The position numbers and the translations under genes were made by a program. From contig DNZD01000153.1 of assembly GCA_003504855.1 (NCBI GenBank), forward strand, positions 1 to 5,310: a stretch of DNA of 5,310 nucleotides, read 5' to 3'. The notes beneath the pieces were generated by a model. It was not told where the DNA came from and did no database searches. It was given only the letters and a program-made list of their open reading frames with translations. Position 1 is the first letter of the stretch; every line of letters starts with the position of its first letter. Source of the DNA: Cytophagales bacterium (lineage in GTDB: Bacteria; Bacteroidota; Bacteroidia; Cytophagales; Cyclobacteriaceae). This document shows, one piece after another, positions 1-5,310 of the stretch.

Positions 1-2
1 AT

Positions 3-596
3 GGCGCCACGCACCAGATACTCGAGGACATCGGCATGATGAAGATGCTGCCGGGCATGACGGTGATTGTTCCTGCCGACTATCAACAAACCAAGGATGC
101 TACCATCGCTTTGGGTTCACACCAGGGTCCGGCCTATCTTCGCTTTGGTCGACCCGTATGGCCCATATTTACCACCGGACGCCCATTCACCATCGGTAAG
201 GCCGATACGATGATTACGGGAAAGGATGTTTCCATCTTTGCCTGTGGCCATATGGTGTGGCTTGCCATCGAAGCAGAAGCCATGCTGGCTGAAAAGGGAA
301 TCAGCGCCGAAGTAATCAACATGCATACCATCAAACCACTGGATGTCGAAGCCATACTGACATCGGTTCGAAAAACAGGCTGCGCAGTGACATGCGAAGA
401 ACATCAAATTAACGGAGGTCTCGGCGACAGCGTCGCTCAGGTACTTGCACGCTTCAACCCATCCCCGTTGGAATACGTTGCCGTCAATGATTCTTTTGGC
501 GAAAGCGGCAAACCAACCGATCTCCTGAAGAAGTACGGACTGTCAGCTGAGAACATCGTTGCCAAAGCTGAGGTCGCTATCAAACGCAAAAAATAG
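3..596 (+). CDS. tkt: Transketolase, C-terminal part (5'-truncated by window edge)
   Basis: Transketolase moves two-carbon ketol units between sugar phosphates in the cytoplasm (non-oxidative pentose phosphate pathway), using thiamine diphosphate. About 197 residues are visible. The frame is already open at the window edge and begins GATHQILEDIGMMKMLPGM, the end of the pyrimidine-binding domain; its His (bases 12-14) matches the substrate-binding His of the family's G-x-THQ motif. The strand ending YLRFGRP follows, then the C-terminal domain from about visible residue 60, with SIFACG, TCEEHQINGGLGD and the closing GESGKPTDLLKKYGL. The Met codon at base 36 is internal, because conserved sequence runs upstream of it. 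In many Bacteroidota transketolase is split into separate N- and C-terminal proteins, and the sequence resembles the roughly 310-residue C-terminal protein, but the split itself lies outside the window. The TAG stop is at 594-596. The family is certain; split versus full length is inferred. Confidence 0.93.
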   Translation, partial: GATHQILEDIGMMKMLPGMTVIVPADYQQTKDATIALGSHQGPAYLRFGRPVWPIFTTGRPFTIGKADTMITGKDVSIFACGHMVWLAIEAEAMLAEKGISAEVINMHTIKPLDVEAILTSVRKTGCAVTCEEHQINGGLGDSVAQVLARFNPSPLEYVAVNDSFGESGKPTDLLKKYGLSAENIVAKAEVAIKRKK

Positions 597-603
597 CATC
601 CAC

Positions 604-632
604 TTTGCTGGCTGCGCAACCGGCATATTTTG
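604..632 (+). promoter_or_regulatory. Possible Bacteroidota-type promoter for the M28 peptidase gene
   Basis: TTTG at 604-607 matches the -33 element of Bacteroidota promoters. Seventeen bases later, ATATTTTG at 625-632 partly matches the -7 consensus TAnnTTTG: the TTTG half is right but the leading TA reads AT. The spacing suits the phylum's primary sigma factor. It would give a leader of about 50 bases. The match is imperfect in a short AT-rich patch, so this is a weak call. Confidence 0.25.
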
Positions 633-670
633 ATAACCGGTCTGGCCTCTTTGTCGTGCCATCGTATATT

Positions 671-677
671 GGGAGGA
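671..677 (+). promoter_or_regulatory. Shine-Dalgarno-like site upstream of the M28 peptidase start
   Basis: GGGAGGA is a strong match to the anti-Shine-Dalgarno sequence, but it ends 13 bases before the ATG at 691, longer than the usual 5-9. No ATG lies in frame between the in-frame stop at 634-636 and 691, so the site does not favour another start. Many Bacteroidota genes do not rely on such sites, so its role is uncertain. Confidence 0.35.
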
Positions 678-690
678 TAAACCTGCCCAT

Positions 691-744
691 ATGAAATACC
701 TAATTACCGTCAGTCTGGCGTTGGTCGTGACGATGGCTCAAGCC
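691..744 (+). other. Signal peptide of the M28 peptidase
   Basis: The first 18 codons give a short basic start (MK), a hydrophobic core and an AQA cleavage motif, followed by Gln19. There is no lipobox cysteine, so ordinary signal peptidase I processing is expected. The mature N-terminal Gln could be cyclised to pyroglutamate, a trait of many exported Bacteroidota proteins. The C-terminus ends in the dimerisation domain with no added sorting domain, so type IX secretion is not indicated. Confidence 0.85.
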
Positions 745-2922
745 CAGCCGGACAGAATGTTTGGCTACACCAAAGAGGCTGCTGCCGCCCAGCGCACCCT
801 GGAAGAGAAGTTTGATCAACAACTCAAGGCCGCTAACCTAGACACCTGGCTGAAGAAACTCACCGCACGCCCCCACCATGTCGGCTCACCTTACGGCAAA
901 GCCAACGCAGAATACATGCGTGACCTGTTTCGCAGTTGGGGCTATCAGGCAGAGATAGAATCCTATCAGGTACTTTTCCCTACACCGAAAGTGCGGCTCC
1001 TGGAATTGGTAGGTCCAACCAAATTCACGGCCCGCCTCACAGAGTCAACATTAAAAGAAGACGGCACTTCTGGAATGACCAGTGAACAACTTCCAGTATA
1101 CAACGCATGGTCTGCGGATGGAGATGTAACCGCTGAGCTGGTTTTTGTTAACTACGGCATTCCAGCCGACTATGATGAACTGGCCCGGTTGGGTATTGAT
1201 GTGAAAGGCAAAATTGTTATCGCCAAGTATGGCGGCTCCTGGCGCGGCATCAAACCCAAAGTTGCTCAGGAGCATGGCGCCATTGGTTGCCTGATATATT
1301 CCGACCCTCCAGAAGACGGTTACAACCAGGGTGATGTTTACCCAAAAGGGCCCTACCGTCCTTCCGACGGTGCCCAGCGCGGTTCCGTGATGGATATGCC
1401 CGTTTACCCGGGTGACCCGCTTACGCCGAACATCGGCTCGGTGCCTGGCGCAAAAAGGCTTGATCGCAGTGAAGTAACAAATCTCATTAAGATACCGGTG
1501 ATTCCAATCTCCTATGGAGACGCACAACCATTGCTTGCCGCACTCGCTGGCCCTGTTTCTCCAGACAGCTGGCATGGATCATTGCCCATTACCTATCACA
1601 TTGGCCCGGGACCTGCAAAGGTTCACCTGAAACTGTCATTTGATTGGAAAACCGTAGACTGCCTCAATGTTATTGCCCGTATGCCTGGCAGTGAACGCCC
1701 TGACGAATGGGTCATCCGTGGTAATCACCATGATGCGTGGGTGAATGGCGCCGGTGACCCCACCAGCGGACTTGTAGCAGAAATGGAAGAGGCACGGGCC
1801 ATTGGCGAACTTGTGAAAGGTGGATGGAAACCCAGGCGCACTATTGTTTATTGTGCCTGGGATGGCGAAGAACCGGGACTCATGGGATCCACCGAGTGGG
1901 CAGAACATCATGCTGCAGAACTACAACAAAAAACAGTGGCCTACATTAACTCCGATGGCAATGGCCGCGGGTTCTTGTTCGTTCAAGGCTCACACACCTT
2001 CGAATCTTTGATTACTGATGTCGCCAAGGATGTAATTGATCCCGAAACAGGTGCCACAGCCCTGGAGCGTCAGAAGTCATTCCTGGCCATCAATACACCG
2101 GGCGCGAAAGCACGAAAAGAAATTCTCAGCAAGAATAGCATGACCCTGGGTGCATTGGGTTCAGGATCTGATTACACGTCCTTCATTGACCATTTGGGAA
2201 TCCCATCCCTGAACATCGGGTTTGGTGGTGAAGGTGGTGATGGTGTATACCATTCGATTTATGATTCCTATGACCACTACAAGCGGTTTGTCGATCCAAA
2301 ACTGGAATATGGCGTAGCCCTTGCCAAAGCAGCAGGACGCACCACCCTCCGATTGGCCAACGCTACGGTGCTGCCATTTGACTTCAAAGCCTTTCACCGC
2401 ACGGTGAGTGGATACCAGACTGAGGTCATGGCGTTGATCGATAATATGCGCGAAGCTACTGATGTTGAAAACATGTTGATCCGGGACAAGCGATACGCTC
2501 AAGCCGCAGATCCTACAGAAAAGACCGTGTTGCCCACCACCAAAGAGGCTGTACCCTTTGTTAGTTTCACCAACCTGCAAAACGCAATAGCCCACTTGGA
2601 AAAAAGTGCAGCATCCATCGCCGACCAGTTGGCTGCACATCCTAATCCAAAGCAGGCCGATGCGATCAATCAACTCATGTATCAGGCTGAGCAAAAGTTA
2701 TTGTCGACACAGGGACTTCCGCGCAGGCCCTGGTTCAAACACACCATCTATGCTCCGGGATACTATACCGGGTATGGTGTGAAGACACTGCCCGGCATTC
2801 GCGAGGCCATTGAACAGCGGAGCTGGAATGAGGCTCAGGAACAGATCGAGATAGCCGCCAAAAGCATTCAGGCCTACGCGGCACAAATCGATGCTGCTGC
2901 CACTTTGCTACAGAACAATTAA
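691..2922 (+). CDS. Exported M28 zinc peptidase, glutamate carboxypeptidase II/PSMA-like
   Basis: A 743-residue di-zinc aminoacyl or peptide hydrolase, close to the 750 of human GCPII. A signal peptide (residues 1-18, ending AQA before Gln19) replaces the membrane anchor of the human protein, so it should act in the periplasm or outside. Domains in order: protease-associated domain (about 140-280, including KGKIVIAKYG), M28 catalytic domain (about 325-540) and transferrin-receptor-like dimerisation domain (about 625-740, with GLPRRPWFKHTIYAPG). Expected zinc ligands are all present: His346 (GNHHDAW), bridging Asp356 (GDPTSG), Glu394, Asp422 (YINSDG) and His521 (VYHSIYD), with catalytic base Glu393 (WDGEEPG). 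Their spacing matches human GCPII almost exactly. The residues that select acidic substrates there (Asn519, Arg534, Arg536, Arg463, Lys699) align with Ser493, Asn508, Gly510, Gln432 and a Gly, so folate or NAAG hydrolysis is unlikely and the substrate is unknown. The start is supported by the signal peptide beginning at once. An amidohydrolase gene follows after 18 bases. Confidence 0.95.
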   Translation: MKYLITVSLALVVTMAQAQPDRMFGYTKEAAAAQRTLEEKFDQQLKAANLDTWLKKLTARPHHVGSPYGKANAEYMRDLFRSWGYQAEIESYQVLFPTPKVRLLELVGPTKFTARLTESTLKEDGTSGMTSEQLPVYNAWSADGDVTAELVFVNYGIPADYDELARLGIDVKGKIVIAKYGGSWRGIKPKVAQEHGAIGCLIYSDPPEDGYNQGDVYPKGPYRPSDGAQRGSVMDMPVYPGDPLTPNIGSVPGAKRLDRSEVTNLIKIPVIPISYGDAQPLLAALAGPVSPDSWHGSLPITYHIGPGPAKVHLKLSFDWKTVDCLNVIARMPGSERPDEWVIRGNHHDAWVNGAGDPTSGLVAEMEEARAIGELVKGGWKPRRTIVYCAWDGEEPGLMGSTEWAEHHAAELQQKTVAYINSDGNGRGFLFVQGSHTFESLITDVAKDVIDPETGATALERQKSFLAINTPGAKARKEILSKNSMTLGALGSGSDYTSFIDHLGIPSLNIGFGGEGGDGVYHSIYDSYDHYKRFVDPKLEYGVALAKAAGRTTLRLANATVLPFDFKAFHRTVSGYQTEVMALIDNMREATDVENMLIRDKRYAQAADPTEKTVLPTTKEAVPFVSFTNLQNAIAHLEKSAASIADQLAAHPNPKQADAINQLMYQAEQKLLSTQGLPRRPWFKHTIYAPGYYTGYGVKTLPGIREAIEQRSWNEAQEQIEIAAKSIQAYAAQIDAAATLLQNN

Positions 2923-2940
2923 TTCATTAACCCGCAATCC

Positions 2941-2994
2941 ATGAAGTCGCTCATTGTCCTCCTGCTTGTTGTTTGCAGTCAGTTAGCCATCGCA
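2941..2994 (+). other. Signal peptide of the amidohydrolase
   Basis: Residues 1-18 start MK, continue with a strongly hydrophobic run (LIVLLLVVC) and end in AIA before Gln19, a good signal peptidase I site. Cys12 follows LVV, which is a poor lipobox, and a cut there would leave too short a hydrophobic core, so a lipoprotein is less likely. Export sets this protein apart from cytoplasmic imidazolonepropionase of histidine breakdown. Confidence 0.85.
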
Positions 2995-4164
2995 CAACTC
3001 CCGCAAAAGAGTTATGTACTAACCAACGTCAACCTGTTCAATGGCATCGACAATAAGATTTATCCCTCTTCACTGGTCTTTATCAAAGCGGGAAAGATCG
3101 AGCGCATCGGCAAGGTTGGTGATCCGATAGCTAAAGAGTATGAAGTGATCGACTGCCTGAACAACTATGCGATACCCGGAATGATTGATTGTCATACCCA
3201 CATTGACAACCTGGAATCAGCGCGACGTGCCTTGCTGTCCGGCGTGACCACCTTTCGAACAGCAGGTGTGTCGGCGTATCAGGATGTAAGTCTGCGGGAC
3301 CTTGCCCGGAGCAATCGCATCGCGGGTCCTGATGTAGTGCCGGCCGGTGTATATGTTACACCTAACCTGGGTGAAACCATCCTGGCTGACCCCAGGCTCG
3401 GCAACCTGATGGGTGGCGTGGGTACCGATGAAGATCTAAAGCAACTCGTCAACGTAAACATTGACCGTGGTGCCGCCGTGATCAAGAGTCGTGGCACCGA
3501 ACGCGCCGGACTACCAGAGACAGATCCGCGGGAACAATCCTACACCCAACATCAGTTGACGGTGATTGCCGAAACGGCTGGCGCCCGGAACGTTCCGGTA
3601 ATGGTTCATGCCCATGGCGATGAAGGAGCCCGGGCAGCTGTATTGGCCGGTGCCAAAAGCATAGAACATGGCACCTTCCTGAGTGATGAGACATTACAAC
3701 TGATGAAACAAAAAGGAACCTATCTGGTACCCACCTACATCACCCTCGAAGACCTTACCAAACCGGGCGGCGATTATTCCGGTGCTGTGCTTGAATTGCG
3801 CGGACGTTTTATGATGCCTCAGGCAGAAAGGGTATTCCGCAAAGCACATGCCCTTGGTATTCCTATTGCTACCGGTGCAGATAACAACTATACCAACCAA
3901 AGCACCAGTCGGATTTCGCTGGAGTGCGAGCATTTTGTGCGCATGGGAATGACACCTTTTGAGGCCATCCAAAGTGCAACCGTAATCAGTGCCGAGCTAT
4001 TGGGTATTGCCTCAAAAACGGGTAAGATCATTCCCGGCATGGAGGCAGACCTGGTGTTGGTACCGGGTAATCCATTGGAGGACATTCGCGCGCTTCAGGA
4101 TGCATTGATCGTGATAAGCAACGGACACATGGCGCTTAAGCGTGTACCTTTCGGCAAACCATAA
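2941..4164 (+). CDS. Exported metal-dependent amidohydrolase (imidazolonepropionase/Xaa-Pro dipeptidase-like)
   Basis: A 407-residue member of the amidohydrolase superfamily (TIM-barrel metal hydrolases). After a signal peptide (1-18, ending AIA before Gln19) comes the small beta-sandwich part (YVLTNVNLFNGIDNK, then VIDCLNNYAIPGMIDCHTH), the barrel, and the sandwich return near the C-terminus (GKIIPGMEADLVLVPGNPL). The metal-site residues look complete: His85 and His87 (HTH), Lys182 (VIKSRG) as the likely carboxylated bridging lysine, His223 or His225 (VHAHGDEG), His243 (IEHGT) and Asp314 (ATGADN). This pattern fits a binuclear centre. Characterised relatives with HAHG and IEHG motifs include Xaa-Pro and Xaa-Arg/Lys dipeptidases, but others act on different amides or lactams, so the substrate is open. 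No Shine-Dalgarno sequence is visible in the 18-base gap after the peptidase gene, suggesting co-transcription and perhaps coupled translation. A role in the same extracytoplasmic peptide breakdown is inferred from position and shared export. Confidence 0.93.
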   Translation: MKSLIVLLLVVCSQLAIAQLPQKSYVLTNVNLFNGIDNKIYPSSLVFIKAGKIERIGKVGDPIAKEYEVIDCLNNYAIPGMIDCHTHIDNLESARRALLSGVTTFRTAGVSAYQDVSLRDLARSNRIAGPDVVPAGVYVTPNLGETILADPRLGNLMGGVGTDEDLKQLVNVNIDRGAAVIKSRGTERAGLPETDPREQSYTQHQLTVIAETAGARNVPVMVHAHGDEGARAAVLAGAKSIEHGTFLSDETLQLMKQKGTYLVPTYITLEDLTKPGGDYSGAVLELRGRFMMPQAERVFRKAHALGIPIATGADNNYTNQSTSRISLECEHFVRMGMTPFEAIQSATVISAELLGIASKTGKIIPGMEADLVLVPGNPLEDIRALQDALIVISNGHMALKRVPFGKP

Positions 4165-4283
4165 GACTGCCTTTGCTTATGCGCTGAATAGTTCCGTTCG
4201 TTGTTCAAATGATGGAGTTGGAACAGTTGCAGGGGATCCCACCAACATTTCTTACACACTATTCCTCATATCATGCGGCACCT

Positions 4284-4306
4284 CCAGCCTTGTCAGGCAT
4301 GGCTGG
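4284..4306 (+). terminator. Hairpin downstream of the amidohydrolase gene, possible weak terminator
   Basis: CCAGCC at 4284-4289 pairs perfectly with GGCTGG at 4301-4306 around an 11-base loop. Within it, GCCT (4287-4290) and AGGC (4295-4298) could form an alternative small hairpin. The nearest T-run (4320-4324) lies 13 bases past the stem, too far for a classic intrinsic terminator. It could end the upstream transcript, act in the leader of a longer serine transcript, or be chance. Confidence 0.25.
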
Positions 4307-4338
4307 CCATAAAAACCGCTTTTTCACCTTCTATTTTC

Positions 4339-4346
4339 TACCTTAG
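4339..4346 (+). promoter_or_regulatory. Possible -7 promoter element of the HAD-SerA fusion gene
   Basis: TACCTTAG differs from the Bacteroidota -7 consensus TAnnTTTG at one base. It lies 16 bases before the ATG at 4363, so transcription would start about 10 bases upstream of the start codon, giving a very short leader. No clear TTTG element is present at the right distance upstream; the nearest T-rich patch (4320-4324) is a little too close. No Shine-Dalgarno sequence precedes the start, which fits a short-leader message. Confidence 0.35.
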
Positions 4347-4362
4347 CGATTCAATTTTCTTC

Positions 4363-5310
4363 ATGAAACTGAATAAGTACTTCGTAATCGATTTCGATAG
4401 CACTTTTACCAAGGTGGAGGCATTTGATGTCCTCGCTGACATTTCCCTGAACGGACACCCCGACAAGGCACAGCTCAAAAAAAAGGTCGAAGACATCACC
4501 CGGCTTGGTATGGAAGGCGCCATCTCCTTCCGGGAAAGTCTGGAACAGCGCCTGCAGGTGCTGCAGGCCGAACGCAAACACCTGCCAGCCCTCATTACCC
4601 AACTGAAGACCCTTGTGTCTGAATCTTTCAAACGCAATAAGGACTTCTTCAACACTTATGCTGACAATATTTATATTATCTCAAACGGCTTCCGCGAGTT
4701 CATCGAACCTGTAGTCTGTGAGTTCGGCGTAAAACCAGAGAACATACTCGCCAATTCATTTACGTTTGATGCCTCTGGCAAAATTACCGGCTTCGACAAA
4801 GAGAACCCCCTCTCCGACAACAATGGAAAATCGGAACAACTGCGCCGGCTCAACTTACCCGGCGACGTGTATGTCATCGGTGACGGTTATACTGACTATG
4901 AAATCAAACATGCCGGACTTGCTAACAAGTTTTACGCCTTTACCGAAAACGTAGAACGTGAAAGCGTCCTTAACCATGCGGACCACGTAACACCCAGCCT
5001 GGATGAATTCCTGTACCTCAACAAACTGAATACGGCCGTATCGTATCCAAAAAACCGGATCCATGTATTGTTGCTGGAAAATGTACACCCAGTGGCGATT
5101 GAAATGATGCGTGCCGAAGGATTTACGGTAGAGAGTTACCCGGCCGGTCTCACCGAAGAGGTACTCTGCGAGAAGATCAAAGACGTGAGCGTCCTGGGAA
5201 TCCGGTCCAAGACCATGGTCACTGCCAAAGTGCTGGAACATGCGCAACGACTGATGGCGATCGGCGCATTCTGTATCGGCACCAACCAGATCGACCTCAA
5301 AGAGGCAACA
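4363..5310 (+). CDS. serA: HAD phosphatase (phosphoserine phosphatase-like) fused to D-3-phosphoglycerate dehydrogenase, 3'-truncated
   Basis: 316 codons stay open to the window edge with no stop. Residues 1-215 form a HAD-IB phosphatase: motif I DFDST with nucleophile Asp10 and acid Asp12, motif II Ser107 (IISNGF), motif III Lys156 (NNGKSEQ) and motif IV Asp174/Asp178 (GDGYTD). Glu19 and Arg63 align with the substrate-binding Glu20 and Arg56 of Methanocaldococcus phosphoserine phosphatase. Two positions differ from classic SerB: Asn108 replaces a Gly after the motif II Ser, and Thr177 replaces the motif IV Asn, a feature also seen in MtnX-type phosphatases. From about residue 231 the chain becomes SerA: RIHVLLLENVHPVA, LGIRSKT (Arg281 aligning with E. 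coli Arg60) and AIGAFCIGTNQIDL. The NAD-binding domain and any ACT domain lie beyond the window. The full protein is probably about 630 residues, by comparison with similar Bacteroidota proteins. It likely catalyses steps one and three of serine synthesis in the cytoplasm. SerA is certain; phosphoserine as the phosphatase substrate is inferred. Confidence 0.92.
   Translation, partial: MKLNKYFVIDFDSTFTKVEAFDVLADISLNGHPDKAQLKKKVEDITRLGMEGAISFRESLEQRLQVLQAERKHLPALITQLKTLVSESFKRNKDFFNTYADNIYIISNGFREFIEPVVCEFGVKPENILANSFTFDASGKITGFDKENPLSDNNGKSEQLRRLNLPGDVYVIGDGYTDYEIKHAGLANKFYAFTENVERESVLNHADHVTPSLDEFLYLNKLNTAVSYPKNRIHVLLLENVHPVAIEMMRAEGFTVESYPAGLTEEVLCEKIKDVSVLGIRSKTMVTAKVLEHAQRLMAIGAFCIGTNQIDLKEAT

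Larger units (their letters stand above)
597..690 (+). other. Intergenic spacer between transketolase and M28 peptidase genes
   Basis: This 94-base spacer has no plausible coding sequence. It holds the hexamer AACCGG twice (618-623 and 635-640). The copies also give a weak inverted pair, ACCGG at 619-623 with CCGGT at 637-641, around an AT-rich 13-base loop. No T-run follows directly, so it is a poor candidate for an intrinsic terminator. The change from a cytoplasmic sugar enzyme to an exported peptidase suggests a new transcription unit starts here, but this is inference. Confidence 0.5.
4165..4362 (+). other. Intergenic region between amidohydrolase and the HAD-SerA fusion gene
   Basis: This 198-base stretch has no convincing gene. 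It is more AT-rich towards its 3' end, where a promoter-like box lies. It holds a hairpin-forming inverted repeat (4284-4306) and the small inverted repeat AAAAA-CCGC-TTTTT (4311-4324). A 45-codon frame starting at 4209 crosses the promoter-like box and shows no recognisable protein features. The likely content is the end of the peptidase-amidohydrolase transcript and the start of the serine gene. Confidence 0.6.

Noticed and set aside
36..596. Separate 186-residue protein starting at the Met codon at base 36
   Set aside because: Conserved transketolase sequence (GATHQILEDIG) runs in frame upstream of this Met to the window edge, so it is an internal codon of a truncated gene.
619..641. ACCGG/CCGGT inverted pair as a transketolase terminator
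   Set aside because: Five base pairs around a 13-base AT-rich loop with no T-run directly after is too weak to call a terminator.
1051..1575. 174-codon open frame on the minus strand
   Set aside because: It is antisense to the protease-associated domain of the peptidase gene and has no sign of an independent protein.
768..2551. Repeated stretch ACCAAAGAGGCT near 769 and 2540
   Set aside because: Both copies encode Thr-Lys-Glu-Ala in the peptidase frame, within different domains. A single 12-base match in a gene this long needs no special explanation.
2161..2694. 177-codon open frame on the minus strand
   Set aside because: It lies wholly inside the M28 peptidase gene, whose protein is clearly conserved here (zinc ligand His521 and the dimerisation domain). 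The minus frame is a shadow.
2974..2976. Cys12 of the amidohydrolase as a lipoprotein cysteine
   Set aside because: The preceding LVV is a poor lipobox, the hydrophobic core would be too short, and a better signal peptidase I site (AIA before Gln19) follows.
4209..4346. 45-codon small frame starting MMELEQLQGI in the intergenic region
   Set aside because: It has no recognisable motif or clear ribosome site, and its stop codon falls inside the promoter-like box, so a chance frame is more likely.
4855..5247. 130-codon open frame on the minus strand near the window end
   Set aside because: It lies antisense to the conserved HAD motif IV and the SerA N-terminus, and its translation shows no family features.

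Overview
This window looks like chromosomal housekeeping DNA from a Bacteroidota bacterium, most likely of the Cytophagales type. The clues are a transketolase C-terminal half of the Bacteroidota kind, a phosphoserine-phosphatase-like/phosphoglycerate-dehydrogenase fusion (a form I associate with this phylum), weak or absent Shine-Dalgarno sites, a promoter-like box close to TAnnTTTG, and two signal peptides cleaved just before Gln. All four genes lie on the + strand. The assignment is inferred from protein features only.

Layout: (1) bases 1-596 hold the 3' part of a transketolase gene, cut by the window edge. (2) Bases 597-690 are a short spacer with a possible promoter and a Shine-Dalgarno-like site. 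(3) Bases 691-2922 encode an exported M28 zinc peptidase of the glutamate carboxypeptidase II/PSMA family, with all metal ligands intact but the glutamate-recognising arginines replaced. (4) After 18 bases, 2941-4164 encodes an exported metal-dependent amidohydrolase of the imidazolonepropionase/Xaa-Pro-dipeptidase-like group. (5) Bases 4165-4362 are non-coding, with a small hairpin and a promoter-like box. (6) Bases 4363-5310 hold the 5' half of an open reading frame that leaves the window without a stop. Its N-terminus is a HAD-IB phosphatase resembling phosphoserine phosphatase, fused to the start of D-3-phosphoglycerate dehydrogenase (SerA).

How they fit together: the peptidase and amidohydrolase are probably one transcription unit. 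They may act in sequence outside the cytoplasm, the first releasing C-terminal residues or small peptides and the second cleaving short peptides or other amides. The fusion would join the first and third steps of serine synthesis in one chain. Transketolase belongs to the pentose phosphate pathway and shows no clear link to its neighbours. I found no mobile element, CRISPR array, RNA gene or defence system, and nothing that looks like a wholly new system. The best leads are the fusion enzyme and the paired exported hydrolases.
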